This document shows, piece by piece, positions 52,639-61,683 of a stretch of DNA of 62,347 bases. Position 1 is the first letter of the stretch. Every line of letters starts with the position of its first letter. The stretch covers positions 1 to 62,347 of the forward strand of contig NZ_LZZM01000173.1 in the NCBI RefSeq assembly GCF_002006345.1. The letters are read 5' to 3'. Below the pieces are notes generated by a model, which was given only the letters and a program-made list of their open reading frames with translations, did not search any database and was not told the DNA's origin. Made by a program: the position numbers and the translations under genes. Origin of the DNA: Clostridium puniceum (GTDB lineage: Bacteria; Bacillota; Clostridia; Clostridiales; Clostridiaceae).

Positions 52639-54816
52639 ATGAATAAAATATTAGTACTGGCAGAAAAGCCAAGCGTAGCGAGAGAAATAGCAAAAGTAAT
52701 AATTAAAGGTAAGTGTAATAATAAGGGGAGTTATATAGAAGGGGAAAAATACATAGTAACATGGGCTCTAGGACATTTAGTTGAACTTCAATCACCAGAG
52801 TCTTATGATGAAAAATATAAAAAATGGGATATGGGAAGTTTGCCTATGTTACCTAAGCACATGAAATTAGCCGTTATTAAGAAATCTTCTAAACAATTTT
52901 TTGAAGTTAAAAAGCAGTTGCTTCGGCAAGATGTTGAGATGATTGTGATTGCAACTGATAGTGGTCGAGAAGGTGAGTTGGTTGCACGATGGATTTTGGA
53001 AAAGTCAGGGGTAAGAAAACCTATAAAAAGATTATGGATATCATCTCAAACACAAAAAGCAATAGTAAATGGATTTAATAATCTTCAACCAGGTGAAAAA
53101 TATGATAACTTGTATAAAGCAGCGCAATGTAGAGCAGAAGCAGATTGGATAGTAGGATTAAATGTAACAAGAGCCTTAACTTGTAAATATAATGCCCAAC
53201 TATCAGCTGGTAGAGTACAGTCTCCAACTTTAGCCATGATAGTAAATAAAGAAGATGAAATTAAAAATTTTAAACCAACAGACTATTATAATATAGAAAT
53301 AAAAAATAATAAATTTACGTTGAATTGGGTAAAGAATGGGAATAACTCTATATTTGATGAAAATATTGCTAAAATGATTGAAGCTAAATGCAGAGGAAAA
53401 AATGGAGAAGTGATTGAAGTAATAAAATCTGATAAAAAGAAATATTCTCCTGCGCTTTATGATTTAACTGAACTTCAAAGAGATGCAAATAAGATTTGGG
53501 GATATTCAGCAAAACAAACTCTAAATATTATGCAAAGATTATATGAAAATCATAAGGTACTAACTTATCCTAGAACAGATTCAAGATATGTAACTACAGA
53601 TATAGTTTCGACGATACCTGAGAGATTGAAAGCTATTACATTTGGAGAATATAGAGCTTATTGTGAAAAGTTAGTTAAAGAAGGAATCAGGGGAAATAAT
53701 AGATATGTTGATAATTCAAAAGTTACTGATCACCACGCTATAATTCCCACAGAAGAGAAAGGTAATTTGGCGAATTTAAGTGTTGAAGAAAGTCATATTT
53801 ATCACTTAGTAATAAAAAGATTTTTAAGTGTATTATTACCAGCATATGAATACGAGCAAACCACAGTTAAAGTCAAGATAGATGAGGAAACTTTTGTGGC
53901 TAGAGGCAATGTTACAAGGATTAAGGGATGGAAAAAGCTCTATGAAAAAGATTCATTCGATGAAGAAGAAAATACTCAAGAGTTACCAGAGATTAAAGAA
54001 GGAGATATAATTAGAGTTGATTCTATAAATCTAATAAAAAGACAAACTACTCCACCAGCAAGATTTAATGAAGCATCATTATTATCTGCTATGGAAAATC
54101 CACATAAATATATGAAAGTTGGAACAGAGGCGGCTAAAACGTTAGGAGAAACTGGAGGCCTTGGGACCGTGGCTACGAGAGCTGATATTATTGAAAAACT
54201 TTTTAATTCTTTTGTTATAGAAAAGAGAGGAAAAGAAATTATACCTACATCAAAAGGAAAACAATTGATTGAATTAGTACCAAATGAATTAAAATCTCCA
54301 CTTTTAACGGCTAAATGGGAAAAAAGATTAGACGAAATTTCAAAAGGAAAATCTAATGCACATGAATTTATAAGAGAAATGAAAAATTATACTGTTGCTC
54401 TTATTGAAGATGTTAAAGATGATAATAGTAAATTTGTTCATGATAATAAAACTGGAAAGAAGTGTCCAAATTGTGGAAAATATTTATTAGAAGTAAAAGG
54501 AAAGAATGGTATAATGAATGTATGCCAGGATAGAGAATGTGGTTATAGAGAAAATATCTCAAGAGTGACAAATGCAAGATGTCCAGAGTGCAAAAAGCGA
54601 CTAGAAATTAGAGGTCAAGGCGAAGGGAAAATCTATATTTGTCCAGGGAGTAATTGTAATTTTAGAGAAAAAGCATCTGTCTTTGAAAAGAGATTTGATA
54701 AATCTGCCAAAACTAATAAAAAAGAAGTTAACAATATAATGAAGAAAATGAGAAAAGAGGCAGAAGCTGACTTAAATAATCCATTTGCCGATCTTTTAAA
54801 AGATTTTAATAAATAA
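52639..54816 (+). CDS. topB: DNA topoisomerase III (type IA)
   Basis: This 725-aa type IA topoisomerase has a TOPRIM domain (LAEKPSVAREIAKVI, 7-21; ATDSGREGELVARWI) and a catalytic Tyr Y310 in TYPRTDSRY. The toroidal core is conserved (AGRVQSPTLAMI; TDHHAIIPT; GLGTVATRADIIEKLF). Two C-terminal zinc-ribbon modules follow (CPNCGKYLLE...C..C; CPECKKRLE...CPGSNC). Chromosomal TopB lacks such context; here it lies 22 bp after the recombinase operon and is probably a mobile-element copy. A perfect 18-bp terminator follows. Confidence 0.92.
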   Translation: MNKILVLAEKPSVAREIAKVIIKGKCNNKGSYIEGEKYIVTWALGHLVELQSPESYDEKYKKWDMGSLPMLPKHMKLAVIKKSSKQFFEVKKQLLRQDVEMIVIATDSGREGELVARWILEKSGVRKPIKRLWISSQTQKAIVNGFNNLQPGEKYDNLYKAAQCRAEADWIVGLNVTRALTCKYNAQLSAGRVQSPTLAMIVNKEDEIKNFKPTDYYNIEIKNNKFTLNWVKNGNNSIFDENIAKMIEAKCRGKNGEVIEVIKSDKKKYSPALYDLTELQRDANKIWGYSAKQTLNIMQRLYENHKVLTYPRTDSRYVTTDIVSTIPERLKAITFGEYRAYCEKLVKEGIRGNNRYVDNSKVTDHHAIIPTEEKGNLANLSVEESHIYHLVIKRFLSVLLPAYEYEQTTVKVKIDEETFVARGNVTRIKGWKKLYEKDSFDEEENTQELPEIKEGDIIRVDSINLIKRQTTPPARFNEASLLSAMENPHKYMKVGTEAAKTLGETGGLGTVATRADIIEKLFNSFVIEKRGKEIIPTSKGKQLIELVPNELKSPLLTAKWEKRLDEISKGKSNAHEFIREMKNYTVALIEDVKDDNSKFVHDNKTGKKCPNCGKYLLEVKGKNGIMNVCQDRECGYRENISRVTNARCPECKKRLEIRGQGEGKIYICPGSNCNFREKASVFEKRFDKSAKTNKKEVNNIMKKMRKEAEADLNNPFADLLKDFNK

Positions 54817-54820
54817 CAAA

Positions 54821-54866
54821 TACTAAAGGTAGAACAATACAATGATTGTTCTACCTTTAGTATTAC
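54821..54866 (+). terminator. Perfect 18-bp terminator after topB
   Basis: TACTAAAGGTAGAACAAT (54821-54838) is exactly complementary to 54845-54862, with a 6-nt loop. Confidence 0.8.
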
Positions 54867-54961
54867 ACCAGAAAAAATAACTTTGTTAGGTATTTTCTTT
54901 ATATAAAAACAATGTACTATATAAAATTGATTTAAATTATATAAGAATGAATTTTTGTGTA

Positions 54962-55010
54962 AAAGAAAAGAACGCCCCATCTAATCGCAAAAATAGCGTT
55001 CATTTTCTTT
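54962..55010. terminator. Second hairpin, bidirectional terminator-like
   Basis: AAAGAAAAGAACGC pairs with GCGTTCATTTTCTTT apart from one bulged base. Confidence 0.55.
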
Positions 55011-55459
55011 CCAAGTAAAATCTAATAGCCTAAACTAAAAACTTTATATAAAGTGTTACATTAGTATTAGGATATTTTCAATTATAGCATAATATGCATA
55101 TAAAGTCTTAAAAGATTAATGAATTAATATTGATATGCTAGTAAGCTAAGAGTAATTAATATAATTCAGACATAAATGTCACAACTGTACGTAAAATAAA
55201 TCATTGAATTAAAAATTGTAGATGAAAATTAAAGTTAGATAATAAAGAATTAGAAGATTGTAATGTCAATTTAGAAAAAGATATGGAGATAAGTGTATTT
55301 TTATATTTGAAGTATAAAATTTTCAAGGTTAAATGATATATTGATAGAGAAAGTTGAGCTCTTTAGAAACTAAATATATGGAAAATAAAAATTATTATAG
55401 ATAATATAGAAAAGTTTGTAAAAATTGAAGTATAATAAAGATAATTGACATATTTTTTT

Positions 55460-55485
55460 ACACTTCACTAATTAGTATGAAGTGT
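55460..55485. repeat. Palindrome before the MBL-STAND operon
   Basis: ACACTTCA (55460-55467) and TGAAGTGT (55478-55485) flank the self-complementary CTAATTAG. It is a plausible operator or a short terminator. Confidence 0.5.
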
Positions 55486-55554
55486 CTATTTTATATTATT
55501 TATAATGACATATAAAATGTATGTGAAATTTCAATGAATAGAGGGCGTGATGGT

Positions 55555-56769
55555 TTGAAATATATACAAATTGATATATATCCAGCTAAAAGTGGAGATG
55601 CATTTTTAATCAAATTTTCTAATGGAAAAAATATTGTTATTGATATGGGATTCAAAGAAACATATGAGCTTTATATGAAGAAGGATTTTCTAGAATTAAA
55701 TGCTATTGGAGGAAAGATTAATTTAATGATAATATCTCATATTGATAAAGATCATATTGAAGGGGCAATTCAGTTTTTTAAAGAGAATTCAAGGAACACA
55801 AAGATAATTGAAGTAGAAGAAGTTTGGCATAATAGTTATAAGCATCTACAAATAAAAAAAAATGATAATTTAATTGGAAATGATAAAGAACTTGATATTT
55901 TAGATGAAATTAAAAACTCTAATTCAATTGAAAAAACAGATGAATTTAATGAAAACAAAGGGATTAGTGCGCTTCAAGGATCAACCCTTGCAAGTTATCT
56001 TTATGCTTACAATTACAATTGGAATGAATCATTTTGTGGAGGACCAATATGCAGTGAAATAGAATCAAATTGTAATCTTGATGAAATTAATATTAATATA
56101 ATTTCACCAAATTTTAAAAAAATGAAGAATTTATCAAGAATATGGCTATCATTTTTAAGAAGTAAAAAATATGATTTCAAAATTACAAACGATGTAATTT
56201 TTGATGACGCTTATGAATTTTATATTAAAAATATAAATGAGTTTGAAGTGGAAGAAAGTGATAACATCTCATATGCCCCAATTAAATTTGAAATAGAAAA
56301 ATTAAAATTAGTTGAGGCAAAAGAAAAAGATAATTCTAAATCAAATGGAGCATCTATAGGTGTAGAGATTTCTTATAAAGAAAAGAAAATGTTATTTTTA
56401 GGGGATTGTCATGAAGATATAGTAATTAATAGATTATTGAATGAATGCAAAGATGGTCAAGAGAAATATTATGATGTGATTAAACTTCCGCATCATGGAA
56501 GTCTAAGAAATAATAGTAATTGGATTAATTTCGTAAGAGCAAAGTATTATATTTTTTCAACAGATGGTAAATCTCATGAGGGACATCCAAGTGTTGAAGT
56601 AATATCTAAAATTATTACTAAGAATAAAGGAAATAAAGAAAAAGTATATCTAGTATTTAATTATAAAGTAGAGTGTATAGTTTATTTTGAGTCTGAAGAG
56701 TTGAAGGAAATATATAACTATGACATTGTTTGTAGTGATGCGCAGGAAAAAATAAGTATTTGTATCTAG
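55555..56769 (+). CDS. ComEC-like MBL-fold hydrolase of an AVAST-like operon
   Basis: This 404-aa metallo-beta-lactamase fold protein has MIISHIDKDHIEG (HxDxDH), FLGDCHED and KLPHHGSLRNN as metal-binding motifs and a C-terminal TDGKSHEGHPS. This ComEC/Rec2-type subset is found as Avs1A in type I AVAST systems and in other STAND-linked loci. TTG 55555 is chosen because GAGGG lies 9 bp upstream; an in-frame ATG 55534 has no site. The next gene starts 12 bp downstream. The substrate is unknown. Confidence 0.8.
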   Translation: MKYIQIDIYPAKSGDAFLIKFSNGKNIVIDMGFKETYELYMKKDFLELNAIGGKINLMIISHIDKDHIEGAIQFFKENSRNTKIIEVEEVWHNSYKHLQIKKNDNLIGNDKELDILDEIKNSNSIEKTDEFNENKGISALQGSTLASYLYAYNYNWNESFCGGPICSEIESNCNLDEININIISPNFKKMKNLSRIWLSFLRSKKYDFKITNDVIFDDAYEFYIKNINEFEVEESDNISYAPIKFEIEKLKLVEAKEKDNSKSNGASIGVEISYKEKKMLFLGDCHEDIVINRLLNECKDGQEKYYDVIKLPHHGSLRNNSNWINFVRAKYYIFSTDGKSHEGHPSVEVISKIITKNKGNKEKVYLVFNYKVECIVYFESEELKEIYNYDIVCSDAQEKISICI

Positions 56770-56781
56770 GGGGAGATATAA

Positions 56782-59640
56782 GTGGAATTAGAAAAGTTTG
56801 TGGTAAGAATTATATGTGGAGATAATGAGAAAGATAAAAATGGAATATTAGGGACAGGTTTTTTCATTGATAGAAGTATAGTAATCACTGCATATCACGT
56901 TGTTAGTAATTATGATGATTTAGGAGATAAGATATTTGTCAATCCAATAAATTTAGGTGATGATAAGTTCTATGAGGCAAAAATCGTAGATATGAAAGAA
57001 AAATCACAAATAGCTATTTTGGAATTGAATGAAAAATTTGATATTAATGAATTAAAATTTACTATAGATTACAATATAAATCCTCAAAAAGATCAATGGA
57101 GAACATTTGGATATCCAAAAGTGAAAAGAAGAAAAGGGCACATAGAAAAAGGTTTAGTGTCTAGATTATTAAGTAAATTAAATTCTGAAAATACTAATAT
57201 TGATTTAGAAATAAGCTCCTCAAATATAAATGATTTGTCAGGGTTGTCTGGAGCTCCATTTGTTATAAACGACATGTTATTGGGTGTTATAATTGAGCAA
57301 TCTGAAGCTGCTGGAAAAATTATATCAATAGGTGCAATCAGCATAACTGAATTAAAAGAAGTGATTCCATTAAAATATATCACTGAAAATATATATATAA
57401 AAAAATTGAAAGAGTTATCATATAAGCATACCCAAAATGAAATTAATAAGAACATTATAAATAAAAAATATGTTAAGAATATATTTGTTGAAACTGGTGA
57501 TTTAAAGGAAAAAACTCGATATTTCACAGATAAGATATTATTTTATTATAAATTACTAGAAGATATAGAGTGTTTAACATTTAGAAATTTAAATTACTAC
57601 CTTAGTAAATTTAATCTACCTATTTTCAAAATTGAAATAGAAGATGAGTTAAAAACTAATACAAATATATTCAATATTAACGAGCGGTTAGATAAAATTG
57701 AAGTTAAGATAAAGAAGATTTTGAGTGAGTTGAATTCATTAAATATTAAAGTTGAAGAGAAGTTTAAACAAGACATAGCTCCCAATAGAATTTTTGGATT
57801 TGAACAAAATCTATATAAAATTCAAAATGAGTGCATTGTGGAGGGAACTTTAACTAAATACTTAGATAAGATAAGGTTAATGAAAGCTAGTATTTTCTTG
57901 ATTACAGCAAAAGCTGGGCAAGGTAAGACAAATTTCATTTGTGATTTTGTTGAGAATTTTTTACATAAGAAAAATATTATAACATTATACTTTAATGCAA
58001 AGGATTTTAATGTTTTTGATATAGAAAATTATATTCACGATGTTGTGTTTAAAAAAGAATACAAACTTGATGAAATAAAAAAATTGTTAAATGAAAGTAG
58101 AACAAATGATGACAAAGATATTGTTATTATTATAGATGGATTAAATGAAAATTCTAACATAGCAGAGTTTAGGGAGAAACTAATATTATTTATTGATGAA
58201 TTTAAGTTAAATTGTAAATTTATTCTTACATGTAGAGAAGAATATTTTGAAGATAGATATAGAAAACTAGTCGAGCATTTTGGTGAAAAGGAACTATATC
58301 ACAACAGAGTAAATAATTTTAATAGAAATGATATTGAAAAAGAGAGATTGTTTTATGGATATTTCAAGTTTTTTAATTTAAGCACTACTAATATTGCAGA
58401 AAATGTATTTGAAACTTTAACAGAAGATACATTACTATTAAGAACTTTTTGTGAGGCTTATGGAGATATCAATGAAAATGAACAAATTGTGCTGCCATTA
58501 ATGTATGATATATATAAGTATGATGTATTTAAAAAATATTTTGATAAAAAGTTTATGACAATTAAGGAAAAAAAATTTAGTGATATAGAGAATTGTGAAA
58601 AATGTAGTTATGAAAAATTATTATCTGATTTAGCTGAATATATGATAGTTAATGAAAAGTATACAGATATACCTAAGAATACTATAAATTCGTTTGCTAA
58701 TAAGGAATTATTAAAGGATATAGTCGATGAGGATATAGTATTTAGAGAGGATATTATAATAAAAAAAGGATTGACAAATAAAGAGGAATTGGTTATTAAT
58801 TTTACTTTTGATGAATTTAGAGATTACTTGATTGCTAAACATTTACTTGAATTATTTGGTGTTAAAAGCAGTACGGAATATTATGATTTAATTTATAATA
58901 TTACAAATAATCCTAGCGAAGTTATAGAGGGCGTACAAAAATATATATTTTATCAAGGTAAAATATATAATGATAAGGATTTTAATGAAATTTTATTTAA
59001 ACAAGACTGGTATGAAAAAGTTTTTTTAACGAACATTTATTCAGTAGAAGATAAGTATATTGTGAATGAAGATATAGAAAAAATAAGTCGAATTTTTAAA
59101 AAAGATATTAAATATGCTTCTAAAATTATTGTGAATTTATTACATAGATATGATATAAAATATTTTAACAAGTTGAACACAGAAATATTAATAAATATTA
59201 TTTTAAGTTTACAGGAAGATGAGTTTAGAGATTTGGTGATTCCAATCTTTAAAGAAGTAAAAAGTCTGTATACTTTTGAAAGAAAATATATGTATTTTCC
59301 AATGGATGATTTCTTGAAATTTTTATATAAATTATTGGAAGAAAAAGGTAATTTAGATGGACATAAATTTTTATTTGAATTCTTGATAATTATTATTGGA
59401 ACCAATTATAAGGTTTTAAATGTTTTTGTAGAGTTTTTAAAAAGAGAGCAGAACAGTGCAGCTAATATTTTATTCAAATTTTCAAAAAGTAACTTAAAAG
59501 TTCTGAACTCAAATGTCCAAAAAATTATTAATGATGTTCTATCAAAAAATAAAGAATTGAACCTTTCTGAAGAAGTAAGTAAAAAGTTAAAATTAATATA
59601 TGATAAATCTAGGAAAAATTTTAATTATAGAGGTTTATAA
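56782..59640 (+). CDS. Trypsin-like protease fused to STAND/NACHT NTPase
   Basis: This 952-aa protein has an N-terminal chymotrypsin-fold domain (about 5-205). Catalytic His is H39 (TAYHVV) and Ser is S156 (SGLSGAPFV), but the Asp position reads SQIAILEL with Gln (Q76). A STAND-type NTPase follows: Walker A AKAGQGKTN (377-385), Walker B IVIIIDGLNE (D452), an ILTCREEYF sensor, and FTFDEFRDYLIAKHLL typical of the NACHT winged-helix end. The C-terminal 250 residues are helical, with no clear TPRs. It combines what are Avs1B and Avs1C in type I AVAST. The start is GTG with GGGGGAG. Confidence 0.82.
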   Translation: MELEKFVVRIICGDNEKDKNGILGTGFFIDRSIVITAYHVVSNYDDLGDKIFVNPINLGDDKFYEAKIVDMKEKSQIAILELNEKFDINELKFTIDYNINPQKDQWRTFGYPKVKRRKGHIEKGLVSRLLSKLNSENTNIDLEISSSNINDLSGLSGAPFVINDMLLGVIIEQSEAAGKIISIGAISITELKEVIPLKYITENIYIKKLKELSYKHTQNEINKNIINKKYVKNIFVETGDLKEKTRYFTDKILFYYKLLEDIECLTFRNLNYYLSKFNLPIFKIEIEDELKTNTNIFNINERLDKIEVKIKKILSELNSLNIKVEEKFKQDIAPNRIFGFEQNLYKIQNECIVEGTLTKYLDKIRLMKASIFLITAKAGQGKTNFICDFVENFLHKKNIITLYFNAKDFNVFDIENYIHDVVFKKEYKLDEIKKLLNESRTNDDKDIVIIIDGLNENSNIAEFREKLILFIDEFKLNCKFILTCREEYFEDRYRKLVEHFGEKELYHNRVNNFNRNDIEKERLFYGYFKFFNLSTTNIAENVFETLTEDTLLLRTFCEAYGDINENEQIVLPLMYDIYKYDVFKKYFDKKFMTIKEKKFSDIENCEKCSYEKLLSDLAEYMIVNEKYTDIPKNTINSFANKELLKDIVDEDIVFREDIIIKKGLTNKEELVINFTFDEFRDYLIAKHLLELFGVKSSTEYYDLIYNITNNPSEVIEGVQKYIFYQGKIYNDKDFNEILFKQDWYEKVFLTNIYSVEDKYIVNEDIEKISRIFKKDIKYASKIIVNLLHRYDIKYFNKLNTEILINIILSLQEDEFRDLVIPIFKEVKSLYTFERKYMYFPMDDFLKFLYKLLEEKGNLDGHKFLFEFLIIIIGTNYKVLNVFVEFLKREQNSAANILFKFSKSNLKVLNSNVQKIINDVLSKNKELNLSEEVSKKLKLIYDKSRKNFNYRGL

Positions 59641-59658
59641 AGGAAAGATGGTGAAAAA

Positions 59659-60069
59659 ATGATTATATTAATGGTTTCAGAATATAAATATTTTATTTTG
59701 TTTGATAAGGCTAAATTAACGGAAAATCAATTTATATCAAAATGTAAAGTAGAGGAAAACTCTTTTGCATGTGATCTAATGATAAAGGTATATAATACAT
59801 TTTTTGATTTAGATATTGATTTAGAAAGTAAATATATTAAGTATTATTTGGATGAATATACTAACCTAGAGGAGTATTTATATAGCAAGTATCTCATAAA
59901 TAGGGAATTTATTGAATTAATAATGAGGACTAAGAGAGAAAATGAAAAAATTTATTATATTGATCTATTAGAAAAAACTGATTATGGAATTAGTACGCTA
60001 ATTAATGATGAATTAATTGAAAAGCTTAATAATATTCTTATGGAGGTATCAAATGAAAATCAAAACTGA
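59659..60069 (+). CDS. Unknown 136-aa helical protein of the operon
   Basis: This acidic, mostly helical protein begins MIILMVSEYKYFILFDKAKL. No motif is recognised. It lies 18 bp after the protease-STAND gene with GGTGA upstream, and its end overlaps the next start by 17 bp, so it is probably co-translated with it. Its function may belong with the TNSSS protein and radical SAM enzyme. Confidence 0.65.
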   Translation: MIILMVSEYKYFILFDKAKLTENQFISKCKVEENSFACDLMIKVYNTFFDLDIDLESKYIKYYLDEYTNLEEYLYSKYLINREFIELIMRTKRENEKIYYIDLLEKTDYGISTLINDELIEKLNNILMEVSNENQN

Positions 60070-60460
60070 TTATATTACAAATAGTTCGTCAACTTCGTTT
60101 ATTTTAATTATAAATAATGAGTTTTCTTTAGATAATTTTTTGAAGAATATTGGAATTAAAAGTGATTCAGATTTCAAGTACGTATTTGAAGGCTTATATA
60201 ATTCGATACATGAGAATATGGAGCCAATTGAAAAATATGCGAAAGGCTATGCAGAATGTAAAGATGTTGATACTTTTCTTCAAGAAAATTTTGATGAATT
60301 TATTACTGAGAGAGTAAATAACTCTATTAAAGATGGGAAAAAAGTTTATGTTGGAAGGTTACATAGTGATAACAATGATATAGAAACTTTCTTCTGCACA
60401 GATTCATTTTGTATAGACTCTGATGAATTGTATTTTAATGGAGAAATATGTGTATGGTAA
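60053..60460 (+). CDS. TNSSSTSF-type protein, possible radical-SAM substrate
   Basis: This 135-aa protein begins MKIKTDYITNSSSTSFILII. I recall short open frames in Firmicutes and mobile elements starting with (D)(F/Y)(V/I)TNSSS(S/T)SF, but cannot check this here. The rest is acidic with VYVGRLHSDNNDIETFFCTD. ATG 60053 follows GGAGG by 7 bp, overlapping the preceding gene. The radical SAM gene overlaps its stop, so the two are coupled. That the TNSSS segment is modified is inference only. Confidence 0.7.
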   Translation: MKIKTDYITNSSSTSFILIINNEFSLDNFLKNIGIKSDSDFKYVFEGLYNSIHENMEPIEKYAKGYAECKDVDTFLQENFDEFITERVNNSIKDGKKVYVGRLHSDNNDIETFFCTDSFCIDSDELYFNGEICVW

Positions 60461-61512
60461 ATAATAATCACAATATATTTATAAAAAGATACATGGATGA
60501 AGGGTACTATATTTATTTTAATAAAAACACTGGAGTTAATGTGAGATGTGAATTTAAAGAGAATGAAGAACCCTTTTGGTCAAATCACGGTCCGGAATTA
60601 ATTGATATATCAATAACAAAATGGTGTGATAAAGGATGCGAATTTTGCTATAGAAACTCGAATGAACATGGTAAGCATATGAGCGTAGATGATTTTGAAG
60701 ATATATTAAGACAAGCTGTAGAAATGGATACATTACAAGTTGCACTTGGAGGTGGAAATCCTAATCAACATCCTGAGTTTATAAAATTTTTACAGTTAGC
60801 TAGAGAAAAGTATGGCATAGTCCCATCATATACGACTAATGGACGAGGATTAACATTAGAAGTATTGAATGCAAGTAAAAGGTATTGTGGAGCAGTCGCA
60901 GTTAGTGCATATGAACCTTATAGTGAAATGAGAGCAAGTGTAACTAAACTACTTAATAAAGGAATTAAAACTAATATTCATTTTGTATTAACAAGCAGTT
61001 CAGTAGATATAGCAATTGATTGGTTAGAAAATTTACCTAACCACTTAGAGGGCATAAATGCAATAGTTTTTTTGAATTATAAGCCTGTTGGAAGAAATAT
61101 TCTCAATAAGGAATTGCTGCTTAAAAATAATAAGAAGTTTGTTAAATTATTCAATATTATTGAAAGTAAGAAGTTACCCTTTAAAATAGGGTTTGATAGT
61201 TGCAGCATTTCAGGTGTGGTTAGTTGTATGAATATAAAAAAAGAGTATATAGAGTCATGTGAAGCAGGACGGTTCTCAGCATTTATTTCAGAAGATTTTA
61301 AATTATATCCTTGTTCATTTATGATGGATAAAGTTGTTGGAATTGATTTGAAAAAAAAGAGAATTATAGACGCTTGGAGAGATTCCAACCAATTCAATAC
61401 TATAAGAGATAAGTTACAGAACAATAATTGTGTAGGGTTTTGTGAAAAAGAAGGAATTTGCAATGGAGGATGTCCAATCTTTAAAGATATATTATTATGT
61501 GATAAAAAATGA
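60448..61512 (+). CDS. Radical SAM/SPASM-domain enzyme
   Basis: This 354-aa protein has the radical SAM cluster motif C60-DKG-C64-EF-C67 (ITKWCDKGCEFCYRNS), a GGGNPNQHPEF segment and TTNGRGL. A SPASM-type C-terminal cysteine set includes C271, C289 (LYPCSFM), and CVGFCEKEGICNGGCPIF. Such enzymes make post-translational changes on peptides or proteins. The start (60448, or 60454) overlaps the TNSSS gene's end, so the partner is probably that protein. It is unlike viperins, which lack SPASM. Confidence 0.88.
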   Translation: MCMVNNNHNIFIKRYMDEGYYIYFNKNTGVNVRCEFKENEEPFWSNHGPELIDISITKWCDKGCEFCYRNSNEHGKHMSVDDFEDILRQAVEMDTLQVALGGGNPNQHPEFIKFLQLAREKYGIVPSYTTNGRGLTLEVLNASKRYCGAVAVSAYEPYSEMRASVTKLLNKGIKTNIHFVLTSSSVDIAIDWLENLPNHLEGINAIVFLNYKPVGRNILNKELLLKNNKKFVKLFNIIESKKLPFKIGFDSCSISGVVSCMNIKKEYIESCEAGRFSAFISEDFKLYPCSFMMDKVVGIDLKKKRIIDAWRDSNQFNTIRDKLQNNNCVGFCEKEGICNGGCPIFKDILLCDKK

Positions 61513-61544
61513 ATGTAGAATTTGGTAAAGGAGTGTGATCATCA

Positions 61545-61597
61545 TTGAAAATATATTTGTATTTAAAAGATGATTCTTATATATATGAAGAAAATAA
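61545..61597 (+). pseudogene. Gene start truncated by the IS66 element
   Basis: A ribosome binding site (AAAGGAG, 61527-61533) precedes TTG 61545, which opens MKIYLYLKDDSYIYEEN. After this the frame runs into the IS66 end at 61598 and a stop. This looks like the first ~17 codons of a fourth operon gene whose remainder lies beyond the insertion. Confidence 0.55.
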
Positions 61598-61629
61598 GTA
61601 AGCGTAAAAAAATTAACGGATAGATAAAT

Positions 61630-61679
61630 GTAAACCTCCATTGTTAAAATTAACATAGATTTTAACAATGGAGGTTTAC
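61630..61679 (+). promoter_or_regulatory. Perfect 21-bp hairpin sequestering the tnpA ribosome binding site
   Basis: Arm 61630-61650 (GTAAACCTCCATTGTTAAAA and one more base) is exactly complementary to 61659-61679, with an 8-nt loop. The right arm includes GGAGG (61670-61674), the ribosome binding site for ATG 61684. An RNA begun outside the IS would fold and hide this site. Confidence 0.7.
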
Positions 61680-61683
61680 CTAT

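Larger units (their letters stand above)
54817..55554 (+). other. Non-coding gap between topB and the defence-like operon
   Basis: This region holds a terminator (54821-54866), a second hairpin (54962-55010), AT-rich DNA without a supported gene and a palindrome at 55460-55485. TATAAT at 55501-55506 may be the promoter of the next operon, although the matching -35 is poor. Confidence 0.5.

Noticed and set aside
60448..61512. Radical SAM enzyme as a viperin (antiviral ddhNTP synthase)
   Set aside because: It has a SPASM-type C-terminal cysteine set and different flanking motifs, pointing to a peptide-modifying enzyme.
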